Positions 40,519 to 49,672 of a stretch of 64,000 bases of DNA are shown in pieces. The notes below the pieces were generated by a model. The model made no database searches, was not told the origin of the DNA, and saw nothing but the letters and a program-made list of their open reading frames with translations. How positions within the stretch are numbered: position 1 is the first letter of the stretch; every line of letters starts with the position of its first letter. The DNA is taken from assembly GCF_014191255.1 (NCBI RefSeq), contig NZ_JACHWH010000001.1, positions 1,302,001 through 1,366,000 of the forward strand. The letters run 5' to 3'. The stretch comes from Amycolatopsis bartoniae (GTDB lineage: Bacteria > Actinomycetota > Actinomycetes > Mycobacteriales > Pseudonocardiaceae). Made by a program: the position numbers and the translations under genes.

Positions 40519-41839
40519 AGCGGTGCACCGCGTCCGCGAAACGGCGCGCCAGCGACGGGTGCCCGGCCCAGTGGACGTGCAGGTAGGACGCGTGCAACGT
40601 CGGCGTGGCGAAGCCCTCCGCGCTGCCGTCCCACTCCCAGGCCGGATTCGCGCCGTGCCGCGGCAGGACTTCCGTGCGATGGAACTCGTGCCCGGTGACC
40701 CGGCTTCCGGCGTCGCCCAGGAGGTGCGCGGCCGGGGCCACGGCTCGACGGTATCCGAGCGCGCCGCGCTTTCTCATGTGCGCGGTCGCGTCGAGCGCTC
40801 CGACCATCGGCTGTCCGTCCAGCTCGCGGCACAGGTACAGCAGCCCGGCGCATTCCGCGACCACCGGCATTCCACTGTGGACAGCGGACGCGATCTCCTC
40901 GCGCAACGGGACGTTCGCGGACAGCTCCTCGACGTGCACCTCGGGAAAGCCGCCCCCGAAGTACAGCCCGGCGCATCCCTCCGGCAATGCCTTGTCCCGC
41001 AACGGATCCACATCCACGACATCGATACCGTGCGCCGACAGCAGTTCCACCGTCTCGGTGTAGCGGAACGTGAACGCCTCGCCCGCCGCCGCGGCGACCA
41101 CCTTGCGCGGACCCTCCCACGAGACCGGCGGAGACCACGGCCGACCGCTCAGCCGCGAAGCTCCCCGCGCCACCCCCACGACGGCGTCCAGGTCCACTCC
41201 GGCCGCCACCCACGCCGCGAGGTGCGGCAACAGCCGCTGCGACTCCGCCGCCCGCTCCGCCACCGGCACCAGCCCGAGATGACGGCTCGGCGCGTGGATG
41301 TCGTCGGTGCGGCGCAGCGCACCCAGGACCGGAATCCGGGTGGGCGCGATCGCCGAGCGGATCTCGTCCTCGTGCCGCTGCGAGCCGAGCTTGTTGAGGA
41401 TCACCCCGGCGAGTTCGACGCGTGGGTCGTACTTCGCGAAGCCCAGCACCGTGGCCGCGACGCTACGGCTCGCCGCGCTCGCGTCCACCACGAGAACCAC
41501 CGGCGCGTCCAGCAGCCGCGCGACGTGAGCCGTCGAGGCGAACCCCTCGGTGCCGAGCGCGCCGTCGAACAGGCCCATCACGCCCTCGATCACCGCGAGC
41601 TCGCCGGCGCCGTGCAGCAACAGCGGCACGAGCAGTTCTTCGCTCTGCAGAAAGGGATCCAGGTTGCGCGGCGGCCTGCCGGTGGCCAGCGCGTGGTAGC
41701 TCGGGTCGATGAAGTCCGGCCCCACCTTGTGCCCGGACACGTCGATCCCGCGGGCCTTCAGCGCCGCCATCAGCCCGGCCGCGACGGTGGTCTTGCCGTG
41801 TCCCGAGCCCGGAGCCGCGATGACGACCCTGGCTACCAT
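40511..41839 (-). CDS. cobB: Hydrogenobyrinate a,c-diamide synthase
   Basis: The 442-residue glutamine-dependent ATPase amidates the a and c side chains before cobalt insertion. The N-terminal P-loop is VIAAPGSGHGKTTVAAG, followed by KVGPDFIDPSYH and EGVMGLFDG. The C-terminal amidotransferase has GLYFGGGFPEVHVEEL and the nucleophile in VVAECAGLLYL; the tail YLHVHWAG carries the His. It overlaps cobO by 7 bp and cobC by 8 bp. Together with CobN and the chelatase subunits it supports cobalt insertion at the diamide stage, i.e. the late-insertion order. Confidence 0.94.
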   Translation of the reverse strand: MVARVVIAAPGSGHGKTTVAAGLMAALKARGIDVSGHKVGPDFIDPSYHALATGRPPRNLDPFLQSEELLVPLLLHGAGELAVIEGVMGLFDGALGTEGFASTAHVARLLDAPVVLVVDASAASRSVAATVLGFAKYDPRVELAGVILNKLGSQRHEDEIRSAIAPTRIPVLGALRRTDDIHAPSRHLGLVPVAERAAESQRLLPHLAAWVAAGVDLDAVVGVARGASRLSGRPWSPPVSWEGPRKVVAAAAGEAFTFRYTETVELLSAHGIDVVDVDPLRDKALPEGCAGLYFGGGFPEVHVEELSANVPLREEIASAVHSGMPVVAECAGLLYLCRELDGQPMVGALDATAHMRKRGALGYRRAVAPAAHLLGDAGSRVTGHEFHRTEVLPRHGANPAWEWDGSAEGFATPTLHASYLHVHWAGHPSLARRFADAVHRYE

Positions 41840-42447
41840 TCGATCCCCCGCTGGCCCTTCTGCCCGGCGTCCATGGGGTGCTTGACCTTCGTCATCTCGA
41901 CGACCAGATCCGCGGCCTCGACCAGCTCCGGTGGCGCGTCACGACCGGTTACCACGACGTGCTGGCGGCCGGTGCGGTTCCGGATCGCCTCGACCACGTC
42001 GGCGACCTCGATCCAGCCCCACTTCAGGGGGTAGGTGAACTCGTCGAGCACGTAGAAGTCGTGGCGCTCCTCGGCGAGCCGCCGCTTGATCTCCGCCCAG
42101 CCTTCGCGCGCGTTGGCGGCGTGGTCCTCTTCGGACCCCGCCTTGCGCGACCAGCTCCAGCCCTCGCCCATCTTGTGCCACTCGACGGGCCCGCCCTGGC
42201 CCGTACTCTCGTGCAACTCGCCGAGAGCCTTGAAAGCGCTTTCCTCGCCCACGCGCCACTTCGCGGACTTGACGAACTGGAACACCCCGATCGACCAGCC
42301 TTGGTTCCACGCCCGCAGCGCCATGCCGAACGCTGCCGTCGACTTGCCCTTCATCGGTCCGGTGTGGACAGCGAAGATCGGGCGGTTGCGACGCTGGCGC
42401 GTGGTGAGACCGTCTTCCGGCACGACCTCCGGCTTGCCCTGCGGCAT
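41833..42447 (-). CDS. cobO: Cob(I)yrinic acid a,c-diamide adenosyltransferase
   Basis: The 204-residue CobA/CobO/BtuR-type corrinoid adenosyltransferase forms the Co-C bond to adenosine. The modified P-loop is HTGPMKGKSTAAFG, followed by VFQFVKSAKW, HKMGEGWSW, YVLDEFTYPLKWGW and VVVTGRDAPPELVEAADLVVEMTKVKHP, all family blocks. The ATG overlaps the chelatase stop by one base. Its product chemistry yields the cofactor required by the glutamate mutase encoded at 18031-19760. Confidence 0.95.
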   Translation of the reverse strand: MPQGKPEVVPEDGLTTRQRRNRPIFAVHTGPMKGKSTAAFGMALRAWNQGWSIGVFQFVKSAKWRVGEESAFKALGELHESTGQGGPVEWHKMGEGWSWSRKAGSEEDHAANAREGWAEIKRRLAEERHDFYVLDEFTYPLKWGWIEVADVVEAIRNRTGRQHVVVTGRDAPPELVEAADLVVEMTKVKHPMDAGQKGQRGIEW

Positions 42448-44390
42448 CAGGCGGCCCTCCCCAGGCGCGACTTCACGGCGCTGGTCAGCGAATCCGCGGC
42501 CACCTCACCCAGCGGCACGTGCTCCGCGCCCAGATGCTCCGCCAGTTCCGCCGCGAGCCCGAGCCGCATCCGGCCGGACTCGCAGTCCATCACCACCGCC
42601 GTGACCCCGGCCAGCAGCTCGGCCGCGGCCTGCGAGCGGCGCACCGCGTCGGGTCCACTGGTGGCGCGGCCGTCGGTGACGACGACCAGCAGCGGACGCC
42701 GCCGTGGGTCGCGCAACTCCTCCACCCGCAGCACGCGCGCGGCTTCGAGCAGCCCTTCCGCCAGCGGAGTCCGGCCGCCTGTCGGCAGCGCCTCCAGCCG
42801 CGCCGCCGCGGCTTCGACGCTGATCGTCGGCGGCAGCGCGAGCTCCGCACCCTGCGCCCGGAACGTGACCAGCCCGACCTTGTCCCGCCGCTGGTACGCG
42901 TCCAGCAGCAGCGACAGCACTGCGGTCTTCACCTCGCGCATCCGTGAGCGGGCTCCCATCGAGCCGGACGCGTCCACGCAGAACAGGACCAGGTTGCCCT
43001 CATTGCCCTCGCGCCGGGCGTAGCGGAGATCACCCTTGCGCAGCACCAATCCCGGACCCGAGCGACCGCGATCACGTTGGTGCGGCGCCGCCGAGCGCAG
43101 CGTCGCGACGAGGTGCGGCTTTCCTGCGCGGACGCTCGCGGGCTGGACACCGATCGTCCGCCCTGCCTCAGTGATGGCGCGTGAGCGCCGCCCGCGTTCG
43201 CCCTCGCCGACTCCGGCGACGCGGAACAGCCTGGCCTTGAACGGTTTTCCCGATCCGGTCCGCTGTTCACCGCCGCCCTGCTGACCGGCCGCCGGAGTCT
43301 GCCCACCGTCGCCTTCAGGCTGAGCTTCCGACGGCGCCTCCGAACCCGAACCGGGACCGTCGTCCTCCGGCCCGGGCTCCGGCGGTTCGGCGTCACGCAG
43401 CGCCTGCTCCAGCTGCTCCTCGTCGATTCCCGGCGCGTCGAACGGGTTGCGGCGGCGCCGGTGTGGCAACGCCAGCCGCGCGGCAACCCGAACGTCCTCA
43501 GTGGACACTTCGGTGCGTCCCGCCCACGCCGCGTGCGCGACGGCCGTCCGCGCGGTGACGATGTCCGCCCGCATTCCGTCCACATCGAACGACGCGCACA
43601 CCTCCGCGATCTGCCGCAACGCGTCGTCGGTCAGTTCCACCGACGGAAGAAGCTTCTGCGCCGCCTGGATTTCCGAAGCCAGCGCGGCGTCCTCGTCGGC
43701 ATAGCGCGCGGCGAAGACGTCCGGATCCGCCTCGTACGCCAGCCGCCGCCGGATCACCTCGGCGCGCTGCTCCGGGTCGCGGCTGGACGCGACCTCGACG
43801 GTGAGCCCGAACCGGTCGAGCAGCTGCGGCCGCAGCTCACCCTCCTCCGGGTTCATGGTGCCGATGAGCACGAACCGCGCGGCGTGCGAAACGGACACGC
43901 CCTCGCGCTCGACGGTCGCGCGGCCCATCGCCGCCGCGTCGAGCAGCGTGTCGACGAGGTGGTCGTGCAGAAGGTTGACCTCGTCCACGTACAACAGGCC
44001 GCGGTGCGCCGCGGCGAGCAGGCCGGGCTGGTAGTCGGTGACGCCCTCCGAGAGCGCGCGTTCGAGGTTGAGCGAACCGACCACGCGGTCCTCGGCCGCG
44101 CCGACGGGCAGTTCGACCAGGCGCGCGGGACGCCGGGTGGCGGTGGCACCGGTGTGCGGACCGTCGGGGCAGGCCGGGTCCGGCCGCGCGGGGTCGCACG
44201 AGAACCGGCAGCCCTCGACGACGTCGACCTCGGGCAGCAGCCCGGCGAGCGCACGGACCATCGTGGACTTCGCGGTGCCCTTCTCGCCACGCACGAGCAC
44301 CCCGCCGATGGCGGGCGAGATGGCGGAAAGCACCAGCGCGAGCCGCAGATCCGGCATCCCGACGACAGCGGTGAACGGATACGGCCTCAA
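42447..44390 (-). CDS. Fused ChlI/ChlD-type magnesium-chelatase-like AAA subunit of cobaltochelatase
   Basis: The 647-residue protein has an N-terminal AAA+ ATPase (VLVRGEKGTAKSTMVRAL Walker A; GLLYVDEVNLLHDHLVD Walker B; IGTMNPEEGELRPQLLDRFGL sensor), a linker rich in Pro/Glu/Gly (about 330-400), and a C-terminal von Willebrand A domain with a MIDAS motif (FCVDASGSMGARSRM). It presumably powers CobN for cobalt insertion. The most likely start is TTG 44390 behind GAAGGAGTCC, placed immediately after the cobalamin riboswitch; earlier in-frame codons lie within the riboswitch. It is first of a four-gene operon with cobO, cobB and cobC. Confidence 0.88.
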   Translation of the reverse strand: MRPYPFTAVVGMPDLRLALVLSAISPAIGGVLVRGEKGTAKSTMVRALAGLLPEVDVVEGCRFSCDPARPDPACPDGPHTGATATRRPARLVELPVGAAEDRVVGSLNLERALSEGVTDYQPGLLAAAHRGLLYVDEVNLLHDHLVDTLLDAAAMGRATVEREGVSVSHAARFVLIGTMNPEEGELRPQLLDRFGLTVEVASSRDPEQRAEVIRRRLAYEADPDVFAARYADEDAALASEIQAAQKLLPSVELTDDALRQIAEVCASFDVDGMRADIVTARTAVAHAAWAGRTEVSTEDVRVAARLALPHRRRRNPFDAPGIDEEQLEQALRDAEPPEPGPEDDGPGSGSEAPSEAQPEGDGGQTPAAGQQGGGEQRTGSGKPFKARLFRVAGVGEGERGRRSRAITEAGRTIGVQPASVRAGKPHLVATLRSAAPHQRDRGRSGPGLVLRKGDLRYARREGNEGNLVLFCVDASGSMGARSRMREVKTAVLSLLLDAYQRRDKVGLVTFRAQGAELALPPTISVEAAAARLEALPTGGRTPLAEGLLEAARVLRVEELRDPRRRPLLVVVTDGRATSGPDAVRRSQAAAELLAGVTAVVMDCESGRMRLGLAAELAEHLGAEHVPLGEVAADSLTSAVKSRLGRAA

Positions 44391-44409
44391 CAGGACTCCT
44401 TCGCCACTC

Positions 44410-44555
44410 GCGGGTGTCCTCGCCCGCTCGGTACAGGGCAACGCAACGGGCGCCGAAGCTCTGGCTCCCGGCCACGAGGACCGGTCACAGTGGCGGGACC
44501 GCCCCGGATTCGCACCGGGTTCCACGACAGCCGTCTCCGGCATCATCGCATACGG
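44410..44555 (-). ncRNA. Cobalamin riboswitch upstream of the chelatase-cobO-cobB-cobC operon
   Basis: On the minus strand the leader contains AACCCGGTGCGAATCCGG (44504-44521), then CGGTCCCGCCACTGTGACCGG (the GCCACTG box is 44488-44494), then GGGAGCCAGA. These are the consecutive conserved pieces of the cobalamin (B12-box) riboswitch. It ends within about 20-50 bases of the TTG start, so ligand binding probably blocks the ribosome binding site. The element fills the gap between this operon and the divergent cobL, so it can only be read as leader of the minus-strand operon. Confidence 0.93.
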
Positions 44556-44564
44556 TTCTACGGC

Positions 44565-45743
44565 GTGACGATTGTTGTGGTGGGCATCGGTGCGGACGGG
44601 TGGGCCGGGCTGCCCGAGCCCGCGAGAGCCGAACTGACCGCATGCGACGTGCTGTTCGGTTCCGCCCGCCAGCTCGACCTCGTGCCGCTCGACCTGCCGA
44701 AACACCCCTGGCCGAGCCCGCTGCTACCCGCGCTCGAAGAGCTGCTGTCCGGGCACGAGGGCCGCCGGTTCGGGGTGCTCGCGAGCGGGGATCCGCTGCT
44801 GTCGGGCATCGGCACGACGCTGGTGAAGCGGTTCGGCGACGTGCGGATCGTGCCCGCGGTGTCTTCGGTCACGCTCGCGCGGGCGCGGCTCGGCTGGTCG
44901 GCGGAGGAGACCGAGGTTGTCAGCGTCGTGGGCCGCAACGTGCACCGCGTGACGCGGGCGCTCGCGCCGGGCGCACGGGTACTGGTGCTCAGCTCGGACG
45001 CGTCGACCCCGGCAGCGATCGCGGAACTGCTGACTCAGCGGGGGTTCGGGGAGAGCAAGCTCACCGTCCTGGAGCAGCTGGGTGGTGCCGAGCGCCGCGT
45101 CGACGGCGTGGCGCGGACGTGGTCGACGAATGTCGACGCGCGGATTGTCGACCCGTTGAATGTCGTCGCGATCGATTGTTCTGGAATCGGATTGTCAACA
45201 ATGCCCGGGTTGCCGGATGAGACTTTCGAGCACGACGGCCAGCTGACGAAACGCGACCTGCGGGCGTCCGCGCTGGCCCGGCTCGGGCCCGTGCCCGGGC
45301 AGCTGCTGTGGGACGTCGGGGCGGGAGCGGGCAGTGTCGCGATCGAGTGGTCGCGGGCGCATCCGCGGAACCGGGCGATCGCGGTCGAACGGGACTCCGA
45401 ACGCGCCGCCCGGATCGGGCGCAACGCCGAGCGACTCGGCGTGCCCGATCTGCGGGTGGTGACCGGTGCCGCGCCGGAAGCCCTGGAAGGACTGCCCGCG
45501 CCCGACGCCGTGTTCCTCGGCGGTGGCCTTTCCGCGCTGGACGTCTGCCGTGAGGCGCTGCGGCCCGGCGGCCGGCTCGTCGCACACGCGGTGACGCTGG
45601 AGTCGGAGCAGGTCCTCGCGGACGCCTACCGGCAGCACGGCGGGGAGCTGGTCCGGCTCGCCGTCGAGCACGCCGCCCCGCTCGGCAGGTTCACCGGCTG
45701 GACGCCGGCCCGGACCGTGACGCAATGGAGCTACCAGAAATGA
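44565..45743 (+). CDS. cobL: Precorrin-6Y C5,15-methyltransferase (decarboxylating)
   Basis: The 392-residue fusion has an N-terminal tetrapyrrole methylase (CbiE-like; VVGIGADGWAGLP, FGVLASGDPLLSGIGTTL) and a C-terminal Rossmann methyltransferase (CbiT-like; LLWDVGAGAGSVAIEWSR, FLGGGLSALDVC). It methylates C5 and C15 and removes the C12 acetate carboxyl. The GTG start at 44565 lies only about 10 bp from the riboswitch edge on the other strand. A/T-rich patches with GGATTGTCGAC and GGATTGTCAACAATG lie at 45142-45203, near the domain junction. Confidence 0.95.
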   Translation: MTIVVVGIGADGWAGLPEPARAELTACDVLFGSARQLDLVPLDLPKHPWPSPLLPALEELLSGHEGRRFGVLASGDPLLSGIGTTLVKRFGDVRIVPAVSSVTLARARLGWSAEETEVVSVVGRNVHRVTRALAPGARVLVLSSDASTPAAIAELLTQRGFGESKLTVLEQLGGAERRVDGVARTWSTNVDARIVDPLNVVAIDCSGIGLSTMPGLPDETFEHDGQLTKRDLRASALARLGPVPGQLLWDVGAGAGSVAIEWSRAHPRNRAIAVERDSERAARIGRNAERLGVPDLRVVTGAAPEALEGLPAPDAVFLGGGLSALDVCREALRPGGRLVAHAVTLESEQVLADAYRQHGGELVRLAVEHAAPLGRFTGWTPARTVTQWSYQK

Positions 45744-46504
45744 CCGTGTTCTTCATCGGCGCCGGCCCCGGCGCGGCGGACCTCATCACAGTGCGGGGCC
45801 GCGACCTGCTCGCGCGCTGCGCGGTCTGCCTCTACCCCGGCAGCCTCACGCCGCCCGACCTGCTGGCGCACTGCCCGCCCGGCGCGAAGCGGATCGACAC
45901 CGCGGACCTGTCAGTGGACCAGATCGTCGGCGAGCTGGTGGCGGCGGACCGTGCCGGGCACGACGTGGCGCGCCTGTGCTCGGGCGACCCGTCGATCTAC
46001 AGCGCGGTGGCGGAACAGATGCGGCGCCTCGACGCGGCGGACGTGCGGTACGAGGTGGTGCCGGGCGTGCCCGCGTTCGCCGCGGCGGCCGCCGAACTGG
46101 GGCGCGAGCTGACCGTGCCCACGGTCGGGCAGAGCCTCGTCATCACGCGCGTGCAGGCGCGGTCCACGGCGATGCCACCGGGCGAGGAGCTGGCGACGTT
46201 CGCCGCCAGCGGGACGACCCTCGCGCTGCACCTGGCGATCAACCGGGTGGAGCAGGTGGTCGAGGAGCTGCTGCCGCACTACGGCGCCGACTGCCCCGTC
46301 GCGGTCGTGCACCTCGCTTCCCAGCCGGGGCAACAAATCCTGCGCGGAACGCTCGCCGGAATCGCACAACAGGTCCGCGCCGCGGAAATCACGCGGGCGG
46401 CGGTCATCTTCGTCGGCCGCGTGCTGGCCGCCGAGAATTTTCCGGACAGCTACCTGTATTCCGCGGCCCGGGACCGGTCGGAAAAACTCCGCGGTCTCGA
46501 GTGA
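45740..46504 (+). CDS. cobM: Precorrin-4 C11-methyltransferase
   Basis: The 254-residue tetrapyrrole methylase has FFIGAGPGAADLITVRG (SAM loop), CLYPGSLTPPDLL, ARLCSGDPSIYSAVAEQ, YEVVPGVPAFAAAAA and the CobM-specific LHLAINRVEQVVEELLPHYG with TRAAVIFVGRVL. The ATG at 45740 overlaps the cobL stop (ATGA); an ATG five codons earlier is in frame. It runs toward the convergent sedolisin gene, with a hairpin in the gap. Confidence 0.95.
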   Translation: MTVFFIGAGPGAADLITVRGRDLLARCAVCLYPGSLTPPDLLAHCPPGAKRIDTADLSVDQIVGELVAADRAGHDVARLCSGDPSIYSAVAEQMRRLDAADVRYEVVPGVPAFAAAAAELGRELTVPTVGQSLVITRVQARSTAMPPGEELATFAASGTTLALHLAINRVEQVVEELLPHYGADCPVAVVHLASQPGQQILRGTLAGIAQQVRAAEITRAAVIFVGRVLAAENFPDSYLYSAARDRSEKLRGLE

Positions 46505-46535
46505 GGCCGGAGGTGTAGCCGCACCACCGCTGAAA

Positions 46536-46556
46536 CCGTCCGGCGCGGTCGGACGG
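46536..46556. terminator. Hairpin between convergent cobM and sedolisin genes
   Basis: CCGTCCG (46536-46542) pairs with CGGACGG (46550-46556) over a 7-base loop, 32 bp after the cobM stop and 32 bp after the sedolisin stop on the other strand. Its symmetrical position suggests a shared terminator. The stem is short and there is no T-tract. Confidence 0.5.
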
Positions 46557-46587
46557 CCCTTCCTCAGCCCGGGGTCCGCTCTGCTCG

Positions 46588-48498
46588 TCACCTGCCGTGC
46601 AGTGGCCGGAACGAGTCGATCAGTTCGCGGGTCGGGGAGCCCAGTCCGGTCGCGGTGTCGTAGCCGGGCCCCGATTCCAGGTCGCTCAGCCCGAGTTGTC
46701 CCGGGGTGACGAGCTCGACGGCTCCGCGATCGACGACGGCGAAGGTGACGGTGTCCGGTGTCCCGGCGGGGTTGTCGTGGATCTCGTGGAAACGACCGCC
46801 GCCGTGCCGGGCGTACAGCGCCGGATTGGCGAAACCGAGCGGGCCGCGTTCCTGCACGAGCAGAGCCGCGATACCGGCGAACAGGGGCGTGGCCAGGCTC
46901 GTGCCCCCGCCGTATTCCACGGTGTAGGCCACGTTGCCGTGGATGTCGCGTTCGGTCTCGCCGACGAGCAGGCCCAGGTCGGGGTCGGCGAGCGCGGACA
47001 CGTCGGGGATGGTGCGCATCGGCGGGCTGCCGGCGAACCGTGACGCCACGACGCCGTTCTGGTAGGCGGGTTGCGGAAAGACCGTGCTGGTGCCGCCGCC
47101 GGTGGCCTTGCCCTGGTCACCGGGCGGTTCGGGATCCCAGCCCGTGCCGTCCTCGGACAACGACGACTTGTAGGTCGCCCAACCGATCTCCCACAGGTAC
47201 TTGTTCCCCTCGCCCAGCGCCAGCGTCGTGCCGCCCACGGCGGTGACCCAGGGGCTGGACGCCGGGTACTCCACGGTGCGCGCTCCGTCGATGACACTGC
47301 CCCCGGAATCGCCGCTGGCGAAGGCGAACGTGATGCCTTCGACCGCCCCTTCCTGGAACAGGCGCTCGTACTCGGCGATCGCCTCGGGCGCCGCCCCGGG
47401 CGTGTAGCCGGAGATGATCGAACCCGACACCACATCCGCCAGGTGCCGGTCCACGATCTGCGCGACCGAGTCCAGCACCGAATCCCCCAGCCGGGACGCC
47501 GAACCCACGACGAAGGCGATGTTCGCCTCCGGCGCCATCGCGTGCGCGCCCTGGACGTCCATGGTGAACTCGCCGCTGATCTGCTCGGCGGGGGCGTCGG
47601 CCGGGACATACGCGGTGAACTGCCCCGGTGCGAACGCGGGCTCCCCGTGTTCGGTGGCGAAGCGGTTCGTGTCCGACAGTGCGTTGACCTCGTTGTACAC
47701 GGAGACGATGCCGATGGTCACACCCTTGCCGGTCAGCCCGGTCCCGGTGATCCCGTAGGCGTCACGCACCTGTTTCGGCGTGTAGCCGCACGGCGCCCAC
47801 TGGCTGACGTGGCCGTAGGCGGGCGGCAGGTCGGTGGCCGGGGCCGCGCCGAAATACGCGGGACAGGGACTGGCCGGTGTAGCCGCTGTCTTCCGCGTCA
47901 CGGCAGCGCTGGGGCTGCCCGGGAACGACGGTTTCCCGGTCGCGACGGTGAGCCCGGTGATGGTGAGGACGTCACGGGCCACGGCGGCGGGCACCGTGAC
48001 CGGGTCCTTCGCCGCGCGGTAAGGGACGAACTGGAAGGTGTAGTTCTCGAACCGCGTGCCGAACGCGGTGGCCGCCTGGGAGACGGTGCCGTGCACGACG
48101 ACGGCACGCGAGCTGATGTCCACGATCGACAGCCCCGTCCCGCGCAACCACGCGGTGACGGCGTCGATGCGGTCCGGGGTGGGGCCGAAGCGTGCGCGTG
48201 TCTGCTCGGGTGTCAGGTAGTGGCCGTAGCGCGGGTCCGCCGGATCGGACACCGCCCGCGCGTAGTCGGCCAGTCCCCGGGCGTTGCCGGTGAGGAACAC
48301 CTGGGCGGTGATCTGCGTGGACGGATCGGTCGGTCCGGTGTCCGTCCCCTCGTGGACCACCTCGTCGGCCCAGGTGTCCGTCAGGTGGGCCACGGGCACC
48401 CGATCGGGCTCGTCCGCCTGGGCGGTCACCCCAGCCAGGACGGTGGCCGTGACGAGGAGAAAGCCCGTCACGGTCTGGAGATGACGCTTCTTCCGCAT
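46588..48498 (-). CDS. Secreted sedolisin-type serine-carboxyl peptidase (family S53)
   Basis: The 636-residue preproprotein has a Sec signal peptide at residues 1-28 (KKRH, hydrophobic core, ending VTAQA), then a Pro-kumamolisin activation domain of about 170 residues (YGHYLTPEQTRARFGPT, TAFGTRFENY). The catalytic domain has the Glu-Asp pair in GEFTMDVQGAHAMAP, the oxyanion Asp in FAFASGDSGG and the serine in YGGGTSLATPLFAG. A calcium-site-like tail is at GPGYDTATGLGSP. Such acid-active peptidases scavenge protein outside the cell. The start is fixed by CGAAGGAG upstream of ATG 48498. It has no link to cobalamin; it sits between cob operons. Confidence 0.92.
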   Translation of the reverse strand: MRKKRHLQTVTGFLLVTATVLAGVTAQADEPDRVPVAHLTDTWADEVVHEGTDTGPTDPSTQITAQVFLTGNARGLADYARAVSDPADPRYGHYLTPEQTRARFGPTPDRIDAVTAWLRGTGLSIVDISSRAVVVHGTVSQAATAFGTRFENYTFQFVPYRAAKDPVTVPAAVARDVLTITGLTVATGKPSFPGSPSAAVTRKTAATPASPCPAYFGAAPATDLPPAYGHVSQWAPCGYTPKQVRDAYGITGTGLTGKGVTIGIVSVYNEVNALSDTNRFATEHGEPAFAPGQFTAYVPADAPAEQISGEFTMDVQGAHAMAPEANIAFVVGSASRLGDSVLDSVAQIVDRHLADVVSGSIISGYTPGAAPEAIAEYERLFQEGAVEGITFAFASGDSGGSVIDGARTVEYPASSPWVTAVGGTTLALGEGNKYLWEIGWATYKSSLSEDGTGWDPEPPGDQGKATGGGTSTVFPQPAYQNGVVASRFAGSPPMRTIPDVSALADPDLGLLVGETERDIHGNVAYTVEYGGGTSLATPLFAGIAALLVQERGPLGFANPALYARHGGGRFHEIHDNPAGTPDTVTFAVVDRGAVELVTPGQLGLSDLESGPGYDTATGLGSPTRELIDSFRPLHGR

Positions 48499-48584
48499 AT
48501 CGCTCCTTCGGGCGAGAACACTGCATCCCTGCAGACGCCCCCGAGAGCGGGTTGTTGCCGCGCGGCACCGTCCGGACCTCCGGA

Positions 48585-49652
48585 TCAGCCCGATCGGGCC
48601 GATCCGGGCTGACCCGCCCGTCCGACGATCGTCCCGGCGCGGTCGACCACCACGACGTCCACCGCCACCGGGGCGGGGGTCAGTACCTCCGCCGCGACCT
48701 CCCGGGCCTTCGACGCCACCAGGTCGCCCAGTGGCAGGCCCGCCGTCTGGGCCAGCTCCAGTGCGTGCAGCGCCGTGTTCGCCGCGAGGATCTCGTCGCC
48801 CACCGCGGGGGCCAGTGACGCCAGCAGCCGCAGGTCGACCTGTGACCGTTTCGAGTGCAGGTCCAGGTGTCCGGCCGCGAGCTTCGAGAACTTCGCGAAC
48901 CCGCCGGCCAGCGTCAGCCGTGGCACGGGGTGGCGCCGCAGGTACTTCAGCACCGCTCCCGCGAAGTCCCCCATGTCCAGCAGCGCGCTCTCCGGCAGCC
49001 CGTACAGCTCGGCCACCACCCGCTCCGACGTGCTCCCCGTCGCGCCCGCCACGTGCTCGTGCCCCATCGCCCGCGCCACGTCCACCCCGCGCCGGATGCT
49101 GTCGATCCACGCCGAGCACGAGTACGGCACCACCACGCCCGTCGTGCCCAGCACGGACAGGCCGCCGAGGATGCCGAGCCGCGGGTTCCACGTCTGCCGC
49201 GCGATCTCCTCGCCGTCGGGGATCGAGATCTCCACCACGACGTCCCCGCTGTGACCGTGCTCGGCGGCGACCCGCTCGACCGCCTCCGTCATCAGCCGCC
49301 GCGGCACGGGGTTGATCGCGGGCTCGCCGATCGCCAGCGGCAACCCCGGCCGCGTCACCGTGCCAACGCCTTCGCCCGCCAGGAACGTCACCCCGCTCCC
49401 CGGCTCCCCGCGCGACACCGTGGACAGGATCAGCGCGCCGTGCGTGACGTCCGGATCGTCCCCCGCGTCCTTGATCACCCCGGCCGTCGCTGACCCGTCG
49501 CCGAGCCGCTCCGTCGCCAGCGCGAAAGCCGGGCGCCGGTCCTTCGGCAGCCGGACCTCGACCGGGTCGGGGAACTCGCCCGTGAGCAGCGCCGTGTACG
49601 CGGCTGTCGTCGCCGCGGTCGCGCACGCCCCCGTGGTCCACCCGTACCGCAT
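48585..49652 (-). CDS. cbiD: Cobalt-precorrin-5B C1-methyltransferase
   Basis: The 355-residue CbiD protein performs the C1 methylation that CobF does in the classical aerobic pathway. It starts MRYGWTTGACATAA, the invariant CbiD N-terminal motif, and continues with VTFLAGEGVGTVTRPGLPL, GEPAINPVPR, NPRLGILGGLSVLGTTG, YSCSAWIDSIRRGVDVARA and LLDMGDFAG. It is divergent from cobK with only about 20 bp between start codons, so its ribosome binding site overlaps the cobK start region. It occurs here with the oxygen-dependent CobG, a mixed pathway seen in several actinobacteria. Confidence 0.93.
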   Translation of the reverse strand: MRYGWTTGACATAATTAAYTALLTGEFPDPVEVRLPKDRRPAFALATERLGDGSATAGVIKDAGDDPDVTHGALILSTVSRGEPGSGVTFLAGEGVGTVTRPGLPLAIGEPAINPVPRRLMTEAVERVAAEHGHSGDVVVEISIPDGEEIARQTWNPRLGILGGLSVLGTTGVVVPYSCSAWIDSIRRGVDVARAMGHEHVAGATGSTSERVVAELYGLPESALLDMGDFAGAVLKYLRRHPVPRLTLAGGFAKFSKLAAGHLDLHSKRSQVDLRLLASLAPAVGDEILAANTALHALELAQTAGLPLGDLVASKAREVAAEVLTPAPVAVDVVVVDRAGTIVGRAGQPGSARSG

Positions 49653-49672
49653 GAACAGGGAGTATGGCTGGC

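Noticed and set aside
46588..48498. Sedolisin as part of cobalamin metabolism
   Set aside because: It has a signal peptide and S53 motifs and is convergent to cobM. Its position between cob operons looks incidental.
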